64,000 nt of DNA from NCBI RefSeq assembly GCF_015694735.1, contig NZ_JADQDP010000002.1, forward strand, positions 310,001-374,000, written 5' to 3'. This document shows positions 1 to 9,292 of the stretch, piece by piece (position 1 is the first letter of the stretch; every line of letters starts with the position of its first letter). The DNA comes from Hymenobacter properus. Its GTDB lineage: Bacteria > Bacteroidota > Bacteroidia > Cytophagales > Hymenobacteraceae. The notes under the pieces were generated by a model. The model did not search any database. It was not told the DNA's origin and saw only the letters and a program-made list of their open reading frames with translations. Made by a program: the position numbers and the translations under genes.

Positions 1-1
1 G

Positions 2-2305
2 CGGCAGAAAATTGCGGCCGGCGTCACGGCCGTGCTCAAGTCGATGCAGTTCAGCTGGAGCGAGGGCGGCATGACCCGCGGCACCCACGCGCTGCTGAAG
101 ATGAATCAGAAGGACGGCTTCGACTGCTCCAGCTGCGCCTGGCCCGACCCCGACGAACACCGCTCGGTGGCCGAGTTCTGCGAGAACGGGGCCAAGGCCA
201 GCGCTTCCGATTCCGACCACCGCGCTGCTGGCCCCGAATTCTTCGCCAAGCACAGCCTGGCCGAGCTTTCGCGCATGACCGACCGCGACCTCAACAACGC
301 CGGCCGCCTCACCCACCCGCTGGTGAAGCGCCCCGGCGACAACCACTACTCGCGCATTGCCTGGCCCGATGCTTTCGACATTATTGCTAAGGAGCTGAAC
401 GCCATAAAGTCGCCGGAGGAAGCCATTTTCTACACCTCGGGCAAAGTGCCGAACGAGCCGGCCTTCTTGTTCCAGCTGTTTGCCCGCGAGTTTGGCACCA
501 ACAATCTGCCCGACTGCTCCAACATGTGCCACGAGAGCAGCGGCTCGGGCCTCACACCCACTACTGGGCTGGGCAAAGGCTCGGTCACGCTTAACGACAT
601 TCACGAGGCGGAGGTGCTCATCATCATGGGCCAAAACCCGGGCACCAATCACCCGCGCATGCTCTCGGCCCTGCAAATCGCGAAGAAAAATGGCGCCAAA
701 ATCATCAGCGTGAACCCGCTGATTGAAGCCGGCCTCAACCACTTCCGCAACCCGCAGGACTTCATGAACCCGCTGAGAGCCATGGGTACTCTCCTCGGCG
801 GCGGCACCCAGATTACCGACCTCTACCTGCAAGTGCGCATCGACGGCGACATGGCCCTGCTGCGCGGCATCATGAAGCACCTGTTTGAAGCTGAGGAACT
901 GAACCCCGGCCAGGTGGTCGACCACGCATTTGTGAAGGAGTTCACCACTGGCTTCGAGGAGTTTAAACAGAATATTCTTGATACCAGCTGGGAAGATATT
1001 GAAACCATCAGCGGCATCAGCCGCGCGCAGCTGCTGGAGGCAGCCAACATCATTGCCCGCAAGCAGAAAATCATCGTGTGCTGGGCCATGGGCATCACGC
1101 AGCAGCGCCAGGGCGTGGAAACGGTGAAGGAAATTGTGAACCTGCTGCTGATGAAGGGCGCCATCGGCAAGCCCGGCGCGGGCACCTGCCCGGTGCGCGG
1201 CCACTCCAACGTGCAGGGCGACCGCACGATGGGCATCTGGGAGCGCATGCCGAAGCATTTCCTTGATTCGCTGGAGAAAGAGTTCGGCTTCAAGCCACCC
1301 ACGAAAGACGGGTTCGACGTGGTCGAATCCATCAAGGCCATGCGCCTAGGACACACCAAGGTATACTTCAGCCTGGGCGGCAACCTGCTGGCGGCCGGCC
1401 CCGATACCGAAGTCATTGCCGAAGCCATGCGCAAGCAAAAGCTGACGGTGTACGTGGGCACTAAGCTCAACCGCGGCCACTTGGTGACCGGCGAAACCAG
1501 CCTGCTGCTGCCCACCTTCGCCCACGCCGATATCGATATGCAAAGGGCTGGCCACCAGATGACGAGCTGCGAAAACTCGATGGGCGTGGTGAGCCAGAAT
1601 AAGGGCGTGCTGGTGCCCGTGGAGGGCGACCAACTGAGCGAAGTGGCCATCATCTGCGGCATGGCAATAGCCACGCTGGGCAGCAAAACCAAGACTGACT
1701 GGGTAGCCATGACGGAGAACTACGACGTCATCCGCGACCACATTGCCCGTGTCATTCCGGGCTTTGAGGACTACAACCGCAAGCTGCGCAAGCCGGGCGG
1801 CTTCTACCTACCCAATGGCCCCCGCGAACGGAAATTCACCACCGACAACGGCAAGGCCAACTTCAGCAAAACCACGCTGGAGAAATACCACCTGGAGCCC
1901 GACCAACTAGTGCTGATGACCGTGCGCTCGCACGACCAGTTCAATACCACCATCTACGAGTATAACGACCGATACCGCGGTATCCACGGCGAACGCCGCG
2001 TGCTCTTCATGAACCCGGCCGACATGGCCGACCGCAATATTAAGGCTAAGGACCTCATCGACATCACCAGCCACTACAAGGGCGAGCAGCGCCGGGTAGA
2101 GAAGTTTGTTGCCGTCCCGTATGATATCCCGAAAGGCAACGTTTCGGCCTACTTCCCCGAGGCCAACCCCCTGGTACCCATCGGCAGCGTGGCTAAAGTG
2201 AGCAATACGCCCACCTCGAAATACGTGGTGGTAACGGTGGTGCCCACTGCTGCCAACAATGACCTCCGCATCAAGGAGCGGGAGAAGATGATGGAGCAGG
2301 CATAA
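2..2305 (+). CDS. YdeP/FdhF-type molybdopterin oxidoreductase, 5' end outside window
   Basis: Molybdopterin-binding oxidoreductase of the YdeP-like alpha-subunit group (TIGR01701 type). The frame is open from base 2, and the residues before the first possible start (GTG at 32) already read like family sequence (KIAAGVTAVL), so the real start is probably left of the window. Visible motifs: DCSSC near the N-terminus, GQNPGTNHPRML and PGAGTCPVRGHSNVQGDR in the cofactor-binding core, and a C-terminal molybdopterin-dinucleotide-binding region from about MTVRSHDQF onward. About 760 residues are seen, close to the family length. The family resembles formate dehydrogenases, but its physiological substrate is not established, so formate oxidation should not be assumed. 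It would need FdhD and molybdenum-cofactor genes, which are not in the window. It converges on hemA across a palindromic repeat. Confidence 0.9.
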   Translation, partial: RQKIAAGVTAVLKSMQFSWSEGGMTRGTHALLKMNQKDGFDCSSCAWPDPDEHRSVAEFCENGAKASASDSDHRAAGPEFFAKHSLAELSRMTDRDLNNAGRLTHPLVKRPGDNHYSRIAWPDAFDIIAKELNAIKSPEEAIFYTSGKVPNEPAFLFQLFAREFGTNNLPDCSNMCHESSGSGLTPTTGLGKGSVTLNDIHEAEVLIIMGQNPGTNHPRMLSALQIAKKNGAKIISVNPLIEAGLNHFRNPQDFMNPLRAMGTLLGGGTQITDLYLQVRIDGDMALLRGIMKHLFEAEELNPGQVVDHAFVKEFTTGFEEFKQNILDTSWEDIETISGISRAQLLEAANIIARKQKIIVCWAMGITQQRQGVETVKEIVNLLLMKGAIGKPGAGTCPVRGHSNVQGDRTMGIWERMPKHFLDSLEKEFGFKPPTKDGFDVVESIKAMRLGHTKVYFSLGGNLLAAGPDTEVIAEAMRKQKLTVYVGTKLNRGHLVTGETSLLLPTFAHADIDMQRAGHQMTSCENSMGVVSQNKGVLVPVEGDQLSEVAIICGMAIATLGSKTKTDWVAMTENYDVIRDHIARVIPGFEDYNRKLRKPGGFYLPNGPRERKFTTDNGKANFSKTTLEKYHLEPDQLVLMTVRSHDQFNTTIYEYNDRYRGIHGERRVLFMNPADMADRNIKAKDLIDITSHYKGEQRRVEKFVAVPYDIPKGNVSAYFPEANPLVPIGSVAKVSNTPTSKYVVVTVVPTAANNDLRIKEREKMMEQA

Positions 2306-2315
2306 GCGTCCCGCC

Positions 2316-2502
2316 TGTCATTGCGAGTGGAGCGCAGCGAAACGCGGCAATCCGTCCTGTCAATACCAGACACGCCCTCTTACCAGAAAGCCCCGGTACC
2401 GCAATGGCACTGGGGCTTTTGTTTGACTTTATTACTTCTCAAGGCTTGTCGCGGATGAGATGAAGGATTGCTGCGTTTCGCTGCGCTTCACTCGCAATGA
2501 CA
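2316..2502. repeat. Nested palindrome, TGTCATTGCGAG family, copy 1
   Basis: Two 41-bp arms, 2316-2356 and 2462-2502, are reverse complements with three mismatches. The arm begins TGTCATTGCGAG and contains GCGAAACGC. A smaller GC-rich hairpin (2387-2420) sits between them. The element fills the gap between the convergent YdeP-like gene and hemA. A second copy with perfect arms is at 17751-17947. Confidence 0.9.
2387..2420. terminator. Hairpin inside palindrome; likely terminator
   Basis: The stem AAAGCCCC / GGGGCTTT is followed by a short T-rich run on the + strand. It lies about 80 bases after the YdeP-like stop codon and between the long palindrome arms, so it could end transcription in either direction. 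Confidence 0.6.
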
Positions 2503-2513
2503 GACGAACAGGG

Positions 2514-3785
2514 TTATACCGCTGCCGGCTGCTTCTCCAGGTCGAACAGCTCGCCCAGCAATTCCACCAGCTGGCCAGCGTCGTCGCGCTTGCAGGCGGC
2601 TTTGAGCTGCAGCACGTGCTGCTTGAGCACCTTTTGCATGAGGGAGCGGGTGGCCTCGTCGAGGAGCTTGCTTTCGGCGGGGGTGGCTTTTTTCTGGAAA
2701 CGGTCCAACTCTTCCTGGCGCAGCTGCTCCAGGCTGGCTTTCACTTTCTGGATGATGGGCGACACCATCATTTCCTTGCTCCACTCGCTGAGGCCGGCAA
2801 TGCTCTCGCCGATGATGGCGCGCACCTGCGGCACAGCGGCCAAGCGCACTTCCAGCGCGGCTGAGGCTTTGCTCTGGATGGCGTCGATGTTATACACCAG
2901 CACGCCGGGCACTTGCTCCACGTCGGCAGCGATGCTGCGGGGCACGCTCAGGTCAATAAAGAATTTGAAGCTCAGCACGTCGAGGTGCTGCACCAATTCC
3001 TTGGTGAAGAAGGGCTCGGCGCGGTTGATGGACGAGATAATGACGTCGGCTTCTTTCAGCGCGGGCACTAGGTCCTCGAAGTCCACGATGTTCATGCCGC
3101 ACTCTTCGGCCAGGGCCTCGGCCTTGCTGCGGGTGCGGTTGCAGAGCGTGATTTCGCCGAAGCCTTTGCTGGCGGCCAGGTGGCGGCACACGTCGGCCCC
3201 AATTTCACCCAGGCCCACCACCAGCACTTTGGGGTTGGCCACGTCGGCGGTCAACTCCTCTACCAATTCCAGGGCGGCGTAGCTCACGGAGGCAGCGCCG
3301 TCGCGGAAGCTGGTTTCGGTTTGCACGCGCTTGTTGGTGAAGAATACCGTGTGCAGCAGGCGGTGCAGGAAGGGGCCGGCGGCGTCGGCGTCGGCGGCCC
3401 ATTGGTAGGCCATTTTCACCTGGTTGCTGATTTGCAGGTCGCCCACCACCTGGGCGTCGAGGCCCATGGCTACGTCGAAGAGGTGCTGCACGGCCGCGTC
3501 GGCGGTGGGGAGCAAGTCGAAGTAGGGGAGGAACTGGCCCACGTCGGGGCGGCCCTTGAGGTCGCCGAGGGCGAGGATAATCTCGCGGCTGCGGTCGTCC
3601 TCGGCGGCGTAGTAAACTTCGGTGCGGTTGCAGGTGCTGAGCACGAGCAGGTCGCTTAGGCCCAGCTCATTGTGCAGCGTGTGTAGAAAGCGGCGACAGG
3701 CGGCCTCGTCCAGCGAAAGCAGCTCGCGGATGGCCAGCGGCGCTTTCTTGAACGATAGGCTAACGGCCTTGAACGGATGCGACAT
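2514..3785 (-). CDS. hemA: Glutamyl-tRNA reductase
   Basis: NADPH-dependent reduction of glutamyl-tRNA(Glu) to glutamate-1-semialdehyde, the first committed step of C5-pathway heme synthesis. The start chosen at 3785 gives MSHPFKAVSLSFKKAPL, the normal family N-terminus; a longer in-frame start at 3878 would add 31 residues unlike the family. It has 423 residues. The catalytic Cys52 is in LSTCNRTEVYY, and the nucleotide-binding motif VLVVGLGEIGADV is near residue 200. The C-terminal dimerisation region is present. It is transcribed alone, divergently from the DMT exporter, with a TAATTTTG box 27 bases upstream. Other heme genes are not adjacent. Confidence 0.97.
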   Translation of the reverse strand: MSHPFKAVSLSFKKAPLAIRELLSLDEAACRRFLHTLHNELGLSDLLVLSTCNRTEVYYAAEDDRSREIILALGDLKGRPDVGQFLPYFDLLPTADAAVQHLFDVAMGLDAQVVGDLQISNQVKMAYQWAADADAAGPFLHRLLHTVFFTNKRVQTETSFRDGAASVSYAALELVEELTADVANPKVLVVGLGEIGADVCRHLAASKGFGEITLCNRTRSKAEALAEECGMNIVDFEDLVPALKEADVIISSINRAEPFFTKELVQHLDVLSFKFFIDLSVPRSIAADVEQVPGVLVYNIDAIQSKASAALEVRLAAVPQVRAIIGESIAGLSEWSKEMMVSPIIQKVKASLEQLRQEELDRFQKKATPAESKLLDEATRSLMQKVLKQHVLQLKAACKRDDAGQLVELLGELFDLEKQPAAV

Positions 3786-3812
3786 AGATAGAAACGACAC
3801 GAAATCGGACGA

Positions 3813-3820
3813 CAAAATTA
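3813..3820 (-). promoter_or_regulatory. Bacteroidota -7 box upstream of hemA
   Basis: The minus strand reads TAATTTTG, an exact TAnnTTTG match, 27 bases before the hemA start. The nearest TTG on the same strand is 24 bases upstream, a little farther than usual for the -33 element. Confidence 0.5.
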
Positions 3821-4024
3821 CGGCAGGATTTCGGTACGCCCTACCAACAGCCAAGGCTAAGCCAGGGTTCGCCCCCAAACCTGACGAATATCAGGCGCCA
3901 GGGCAGCCTCAGGCGGTGCAAAGGCCAGCAACCAAGTGGCAGCTGACGAAAATCAGCCGCCCCGCGCCAGACAGCCAGCCCCAAAGCCGCAACTTTCCGG
4001 AATAACCGCCGTGCGGAGGGCGCG

Positions 4025-4032
4025 TACCTTTG
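4025..4032 (+). promoter_or_regulatory. Bacteroidota -7 box directly before the DMT exporter
   Basis: TACCTTTG, an exact TAnnTTTG match, ends only four bases before the ATG at 4037. This supports that ATG as the start and suggests a leaderless or near-leaderless mRNA. No clear -33 TTG is visible at the usual distance. Confidence 0.5.
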
Positions 4033-4036
4033 CCCC

Positions 4037-5089
4037 ATGTTATCGAAAAACCCTGCTGCCACTGATTCTCCACTCGCGTCCCGCACCGCCGGGGTTGCCT
4101 CGGGCGGGTTCCAACCCAGCGGCAACACCGGTGCCTTGGGCGCCACCGACGAAACGGCTTCCCTTGAAGCAGCCGAGGCGCTGGCCGCCCCCGCGCCGGC
4201 TGCCACCACGCCCATGGCATGGGCCTTGCTGATTATCCTGGCCTGCATCTGGGGCACCTCGTTCATTCTGATGAAGAAGGGCTTGGTGGTGTTTTCGGCC
4301 CTCGAGCTGGGCGCTATTCGGGTAAGCGTGGCAGCGGCGCTGCTGCTGCCATTTGCCCTGCGCCACGTGGGCAGCGTGGCGCGCAGCCGCTTCAAGTGGC
4401 TGGCGCTAAGCGGCGTGGTGGGCACGCTGCTGCCGGCTTTCCTGTTTGCTTACGCCGAAACCCGGCTGGCCTCGGGGCTGGCGGGCGTGCTCAATGCCCT
4501 CACGGCGGTATTCGTGCTGCTGGTGGGTGCGCTGCTGTTTGGGCAGCGGCTCACGGTGCTGCGGGTGCTGGGCATCGGCCTGGGACTGGTGGGCACGGTG
4601 GTGATGCTGCAGCTGGGCGGCAGCGGCGGCGACGCCACGCCCACCGGCGAGGGCAACGCCTGGTACGGCCTCTACATTGTGGCCGCCACCATCGGCTACG
4701 GCGTGAGCGTAAACGTGATTAAACACAAGCTAAACGGATTGACGCCGGTGGCGGTGACTTCCGTGCTGCTCATGCTCATTGGCGGGCCGGCGCTGGCTTT
4801 CCTGCTGCTGGGCACCGATTTCTTGCACAAGCTGGCTACCGTACCGGGCGCCTGGACGGCCTTCGGCTACATCGCGCTGCTGGCCACCATGAGCACGGCG
4901 GTGGCCATGGTATTGTTCAACAAGCTAATTCAGCAGTCAACGGCCCTGTTTGCTTCGTCCAGCACCTACCTCATTCCCATCGTTGCCCTGGCCTTGGGTG
5001 CGCTCGACGGGGAGGCGTTCAATATCTGGCACTTCGTAGGCATGGTGGTGATTCTGGGCGGCGTGCTGATTGTACACCGGGCGAAGTAG
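4037..5089 (+). CDS. EamA/DMT-family transporter
   Basis: Inner-membrane exporter of the drug/metabolite transporter superfamily with two EamA domains. The 350 residues include about ten hydrophobic segments starting at MAWALLIILACIWGTSFILM. The first 59 residues are Ala/Pro/Thr-rich and not part of the fold. The ATG at 4214 would remove them, but the promoter-like TACCTTTG four bases before 4037 favours the long form. The second repeat contains the usual Gly-rich helix pairs (LRVLGIGLGLVGTVVML). The substrate cannot be read from sequence; amino acids or other metabolites are typical for the family. It converges on the Y1 transposase-like gene with a gap of only 15 bases. Confidence 0.88.
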   Translation: MLSKNPAATDSPLASRTAGVASGGFQPSGNTGALGATDETASLEAAEALAAPAPAATTPMAWALLIILACIWGTSFILMKKGLVVFSALELGAIRVSVAAALLLPFALRHVGSVARSRFKWLALSGVVGTLLPAFLFAYAETRLASGLAGVLNALTAVFVLLVGALLFGQRLTVLRVLGIGLGLVGTVVMLQLGGSGGDATPTGEGNAWYGLYIVAATIGYGVSVNVIKHKLNGLTPVAVTSVLLMLIGGPALAFLLLGTDFLHKLATVPGAWTAFGYIALLATMSTAVAMVLFNKLIQQSTALFASSSTYLIPIVALALGALDGEAFNIWHFVGMVVILGGVLIVHRAK

Positions 5090-5104
5090 GAGCGTTTTCC
5101 CATT

Positions 5105-5647
5105 TTACTCACTCGCGTACGGCCACTCCTGAAACCGCGCCGGTAGCCCTGCCTGCCGGGCATTGCCGCGCACATAAGTCAGCAGGCGCGCCAGCTCGGC
5201 AGCATCCTGCACGCCGTATTCGTGCCAGCCTACCTGCCAAAACTCGGCTTCGGGCGGGAGCTTGGGGCGTACCAAACGGCGGCAGGCGGTGCCGGTGCGC
5301 AGGTGCAGCAGGTCGACGGCTTTGGCGAAAGACAGGGAGCTGTCGGCGGACAGTTCCAGCACGAGGTGGGCGTGATTGGGCAAGATGGCGAAGGCGTGCA
5401 CGCGGAAACCGGTTTCTTCCAGCATCATGATTTCACCAGCCAGCACTTCGGCTATTTTCTCGTTTTCGAAGTAGCGCGGGCCGATGGGGCCGCGGTCGAG
5501 CACGGCATCGAACTTGGCAAAAAACTGTTTTTGAGCGCGGCGGTGGTCGGTACCGACTTCCTGGGCCTGGCGCAACTCGGCCTGCAGCTCGCGGCCGGTG
5601 GCGGCCGGTATGGTGCCGTGCAGTCGGAAGGTGAGGAGGGAGGTCAT
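5105..5647 (-). CDS. REP-associated tyrosine (Y1/HUH) transposase-like protein
   Basis: 180-residue protein of the IS200/IS605-related TnpA_REP (RAYT) type. Seen: the metal-binding HUH-type pair in AILPNHAHLVLE (His92 and His94), the segment FWQVGWHEYGVQDAAELARL, and the candidate nucleophile Tyr158 in YVRGNARQAGL, spaced as in RAYT proteins. Such proteins nick and join single-stranded DNA at palindromic REP ends and are single-copy, domesticated relatives of transposases rather than insertion sequences. No IS ends flank it. Its base composition resembles its neighbours. The window holds many palindromic intergenic repeats that are candidate substrates, but none lies directly beside this gene, so the link is inference. 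Confidence 0.8.
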   Translation of the reverse strand: MTSLLTFRLHGTIPAATGRELQAELRQAQEVGTDHRRAQKQFFAKFDAVLDRGPIGPRYFENEKIAEVLAGEIMMLEETGFRVHAFAILPNHAHLVLELSADSSLSFAKAVDLLHLRTGTACRRLVRPKLPPEAEFWQVGWHEYGVQDAAELARLLTYVRGNARQAGLPARFQEWPYASE

Positions 5648-5686
5648 GAAGCGGGGGAGGCCCCAATGCTAGCGGACCATGCGTTT

Positions 5687-6793
5687 CTATTTAGCCCCCG
5701 CCCCGCTCGGCAGCGGCAGTTGAATGTAGAATGTGGTGCCCACGTTCTCCTCGCTTTCCACCCAAATGCGGCCGTGGTGCAGGCGCACAATGGTTTCGAT
5801 GATGTGCATGCCCAGACCGGTGGTTTTCTCTCCGAGCAAGCCCGGCCGGCGGGCCGGCGTGAAGCGGTCGAACAGCACCGGCAACATCTTGGGCGGAATA
5901 CCCACGCCGTCGTCGGCCACGGACACGAGCACCTGGTCGGCTTGCTGCTCCACCGAGACAGTAATGTTACCACCCTCGCGGGTGAATTTGATGGAGTTGG
6001 ATATCAGGTTGTTGATGACCTGTAGAAATTTGTTGTTGTCAACCTCCATCAGCAACAAGGGCTGCGCAGAGCGGAAGAAGAAATGCTTGGCCACCAGGTG
6101 CTCCCCCTGCCTGTACATGTCAACCACTTCCCGCAGGGCCTGCACCAAGTCGACGCGCGAGGGCTTAAAATCGACGTTGGACGATTCCATGAACTCGCCG
6201 TCCACGAAGTCGCGGATGAGGTTCACGCTGTCGCGGCAGGTGTCGCGCATGATGCGTAGCATCTTCTGCACGTGCTCGTCCTGCAGGCTGCGGGTGCGCT
6301 CCTCCAGGAACTCAGCCAATTGCTGCAGCATGTTAAACGGACCGGCCAGGTCGTGCGACAGAATTTCGAGCGTGGTGTTCTTCTTGGCCATGTACTTGTC
6401 AGAGTTGCGCAAGTACTCCTGTTCCGCCGTCACGTCTTCTACGGTGCCCGAAAGCAGCACCTGGCCTTCGGAACTCACGCTGCGTTGGGCCCGCATCGAT
6501 ACCCAGCGCAGGGGCGCGTCGGGGCTGGGTTGCAGGCGCAACAGCAGGTCGTCGCAGTGGTGGCCGGCCAGCAGTTCGCCCAGGCAGCGCCGGGCATATT
6601 GCTGGTCTTCGGCCGGTAGCAAGGCCAACAGGCGGGGCAGGTCGGCGGTGGCGTTTTCGCGCCGAAAATCGGGGAAAAGCTGCTCGTAGGCCGCGCTCAC
6701 AAAATCGATGCGGGCGGCCGTGGCGTCGTATACAAAGAAAACTTGCGGACTGGCGTCGAGGGCTTGTTGCAGAAAAGCAGCGGAGGGATTCAT
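5687..6793 (-). CDS. PAS-domain sensor histidine kinase
   Basis: Soluble histidine kinase of 368 residues without membrane segments. A PAS/PAC sensor domain covers roughly residues 10-125, followed by a dimerisation helix pair with the phospho-acceptor His147 (EILSHDLAGPFNML) and a HATPase domain with N box (NNLISNSIKF), G1 (DDGVGIPP), an F-box Phe (LFDRF) and G2 (GLGMHIIE). No response regulator gene is adjacent, so the partner is unknown. The gene is alone on its strand between the transposase-like gene and the APC permease, with 55 bases to the next gene. Confidence 0.9.
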   Translation of the reverse strand: MNPSAAFLQQALDASPQVFFVYDATAARIDFVSAAYEQLFPDFRRENATADLPRLLALLPAEDQQYARRCLGELLAGHHCDDLLLRLQPSPDAPLRWVSMRAQRSVSSEGQVLLSGTVEDVTAEQEYLRNSDKYMAKKNTTLEILSHDLAGPFNMLQQLAEFLEERTRSLQDEHVQKMLRIMRDTCRDSVNLIRDFVDGEFMESSNVDFKPSRVDLVQALREVVDMYRQGEHLVAKHFFFRSAQPLLLMEVDNNKFLQVINNLISNSIKFTREGGNITVSVEQQADQVLVSVADDGVGIPPKMLPVLFDRFTPARRPGLLGEKTTGLGMHIIETIVRLHHGRIWVESEENVGTTFYIQLPLPSGAGAK

Positions 6794-6848
6794 AAGTCAG
6801 CGCAAAGAAAAAAAGCAGCAGCCAAATACCTAACCCACGCGCAACTGC

Positions 6849-8606
6849 TTAGCCCACCGCCGGGTTTAGCCGCGAGTTACGGTACCCATAGCCAAAGTAA
6901 ACCGCCAGCCCAATCAGTAGCCACACGAAGAACAGGGTCCAGTTGCTGATGCCCAGCTCTGTCATCAGGTACAGGTTGATAAGCAGCCCCAGCACCGGCA
7001 GCAGCGAAAGCTTTTTGCGGAACGACAGCACGCTCAGGCCGATGCAGAACAGGAAAAACACCAGCGTGGGAATCTGGTGGGCGAAGCCGCCCGTCACCTT
7101 GCCGCTCACGGCATCGGTTTGCAGCCAGCCGTGCTGCCCGCTGGCATCGAGCCAGAACTCATGGTTGGAGGCTGCGTTGTAGCGCACCACCAGGAAGGCG
7201 CCGATGGCCAGAATCAGCGGCACCAGCCACTGCCCGTTGATGTAGGGCACCTTGAAGCGAGCCTCCGACTTGCCGTAGGGGTCGATAATCAGAATGCCAC
7301 CGCACACCAGCGCAAACGCGAACAGCGTGCCGATGCTGGTGAGGTCGACCACCAAATCCATGTTGAGCACCAAGGCCGGCACCGCCACAAAAAAGCCCGT
7401 GACAATGGTGCTGAACGAAGGCGTGTGGAAGCGCGGGTGAATCTTGGAAAACACCGATGGCAGCAGCCCGTCGCGGCTCATGGTGAGCCAGATGCGCGGC
7501 TGCCCCAATTGGAACACCAGCAGCACCGAGGCCATGGCAAACACCGCACTCACCGCCACCAGGCCCGACAGGCGCGACAGCCCCACCTTGGCAAACACGA
7601 ACGAGAGCGGGTCGCCCACGCCCAGTTCTTTATAGCTCACCATGCCCGTGAGCACCAGCGTGATGATGACGTACAGCACCGTGCAGATGACGAGGGCGTA
7701 CATCATGGCCTTGGGCAGGTCGCGCTGCGGGTTCTTGCATTCCTCAGCCGTGGTGGAGATGGCATCGAAGCCGATGTAGGCAAAAAACACCGCCGACACG
7801 CCCTTGAGCACACCGCTCACGCCGTTGGGGGCGAAGGGCGTCCAGTTGGCCGGCTGCACGTAGAAGGCGCCTACCGCAATGACGACGAACACCACAATCA
7901 GCTTGAGCAGCACCAGCAGGTTGGAGGCGTTTTTGCTTTCCTTGATGCCCACGTACACCAGCGCCGTGATGAGGACCGTGATGAGGAAAGCCGGCAGGTC
8001 GCACACCAAATGGAAGTCGCCGAACAGCAGCGGTGCGGTGGCCCAGAGCTTGTAGCTGGCTTCCTGCGCCGCCGTGAGCGGCTGGTGCGCAATCATCGCA
8101 TTAAGAGCAGAATGATAGCCCTGGTAGGCGCTCTGGGTGCCGGTGCTGAGGTAGTCGGGGATGTGTATTCCTATCCCATCGAGCAGCCCGGTGAAGTAGT
8201 CGGACCAGGAAATGGCCACCACGATGTTGCCCACCGCATATTCCATTATCAGCGCCCAGCCGATAATCCAGGCTGCCAGCTCGCCGAAGGAGGCGTAGGC
8301 ATAAGTATAAGCCGAGCCGCTGACCGGGATGGTGGCCGCAAACTGCGCGTAGCACAGGGCCGAAAACGCGCAGGCCACGGCCGTGAACACAAACAGCAGC
8401 GACACCGCCGGGCCGCCATCCAGGCTGGCCTTGCCTATGGTGCTGAAGATACCGGCCCCGATGATGGCCGCAATGCCGAGGGCCGTGAGGTCGCGCACGG
8501 TCAGGTGGCGGGCCAGGCCGCTGGCGTGGCCCTCGTGGTCGGCGGGTGGATTTTGGAGGATGGCCGCAATGGTTTTGCGACGAAACAAGGACTTCTGGGA
8601 ACTCAT
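6849..8606 (-). CDS. APC-family amino acid permease
   Basis: Cytoplasmic-membrane amino acid permease of the cationic-amino-acid-transporter-like branch (YhdG/CAT type). 585 residues with about 12-14 hydrophobic segments. The first helix has the family motif LGIAAIIGAGIFSTIGKAS and the next the motif PVSGSAYTYAYASFGELAAW. The start at 8606 (MSSQKSLFRRKTI) is preferred over 8636, because the extra ten residues are Pro-rich and the family begins with a short basic N-terminus before this helix. A large periplasmic loop (about residues 130-200) is present. Substrate specificity cannot be determined. It follows the small secreted protein gene (52 bases) and could be co-transcribed with it. Confidence 0.92.
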   Translation of the reverse strand: MSSQKSLFRRKTIAAILQNPPADHEGHASGLARHLTVRDLTALGIAAIIGAGIFSTIGKASLDGGPAVSLLFVFTAVACAFSALCYAQFAATIPVSGSAYTYAYASFGELAAWIIGWALIMEYAVGNIVVAISWSDYFTGLLDGIGIHIPDYLSTGTQSAYQGYHSALNAMIAHQPLTAAQEASYKLWATAPLLFGDFHLVCDLPAFLITVLITALVYVGIKESKNASNLLVLLKLIVVFVVIAVGAFYVQPANWTPFAPNGVSGVLKGVSAVFFAYIGFDAISTTAEECKNPQRDLPKAMMYALVICTVLYVIITLVLTGMVSYKELGVGDPLSFVFAKVGLSRLSGLVAVSAVFAMASVLLVFQLGQPRIWLTMSRDGLLPSVFSKIHPRFHTPSFSTIVTGFFVAVPALVLNMDLVVDLTSIGTLFAFALVCGGILIIDPYGKSEARFKVPYINGQWLVPLILAIGAFLVVRYNAASNHEFWLDASGQHGWLQTDAVSGKVTGGFAHQIPTLVFFLFCIGLSVLSFRKKLSLLPVLGLLINLYLMTELGISNWTLFFVWLLIGLAVYFGYGYRNSRLNPAVG

Positions 8607-8657
8607 GAAAGGTGGAGGGGCGGGTTTGAGGGGCAAAAGATAGCGCCCCGGCGCGGG

Positions 8658-9191
8658 TTATAGCCCCGTCACGCCCCAGGTGGCCGGGTTCAGGAGTCCC
8701 TGAACTATTGTGCCGGTCACATTCAACACGGCCGAACTGCGTCCAATCTGCATGGGGATTCCCACCGAGAAAGCGCCCAGCCCGCCGTAGCTGCCGTAGG
8801 GCAGTGCGCCAAGTGGTGCCTGGCGAAAAGCCAGCGGTGCAAACCCAGCATTGGCGGGCCGGGCCGCAGCGTCGGTCCCAGCAAATTGACCGGCGCTGTA
8901 GGTAGGCATGCGGTAAGGCGCGAAGCTGTACTGCACGTACGGCCGCCGGCTGCTGGTACCGCTGCCCCACTGGTAGCGCAAAAACGGCTGCACCCCGTAG
9001 CCGTAGCTGCTGCTGAGGGGTAGGGCCGAGTAGGTGCCCACCACGTAGGCACCCGTCAGGAAGTGGCCCCTGCTGGGCGGCGCCGGCGCTGGCAGCTCTA
9101 AGCCAATAGAGCTGGTGGCGCCCGTTTGGGCTTGGCCGAGCAGCGGCAGCAGTAGCAGGGCAAGTGGGCTGAGGCGTAGAGCAGATGTCAT
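8658..9191 (-). CDS. Secreted protein of unknown function
   Basis: 177 residues with a clear signal peptide (MTSALRLSPLALLLLPLLGQAQ). The start was set at 9191 rather than 9215 so that the signal peptide begins the protein. The mature part is rich in Ser, Tyr and Gly, with motifs such as YVVGTYSALPLSSSYGYGVQPFLRYQ that suggest beta strands, possibly a small outer-membrane or surface protein. The family is not recognised. It lies upstream of the APC permease on the same strand and divergently from the first Cys-motif paralog. Confidence 0.6.
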   Translation of the reverse strand: MTSALRLSPLALLLLPLLGQAQTGATSSIGLELPAPAPPSRGHFLTGAYVVGTYSALPLSSSYGYGVQPFLRYQWGSGTSSRRPYVQYSFAPYRMPTYSAGQFAGTDAAARPANAGFAPLAFRQAPLGALPYGSYGGLGAFSVGIPMQIGRSSAVLNVTGTIVQGLLNPATWGVTGL

Positions 9192-9292
9192 GGCAGTGGG
9201 GTAGGAGGATGACAATAACCAAGGTACGAGATTTTGCGCCGGAATGTGTGCAGTTTTTGCCGGCCGGGCATCAAGAGCAAAAGCCTGTACCG

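Noticed and set aside
2..2305. Selenocysteine formate dehydrogenase
   Set aside because: No in-frame TGA is present and the sequence follows the YdeP-like group without the full N-terminal iron-sulfur motif of FdhF.
5105..5647. Insertion sequence of the IS200/IS605 family
   Set aside because: The gene is Y1-transposase-like, but no subterminal hairpins, TnpB or target-site features flank it; the RAYT interpretation fits better.
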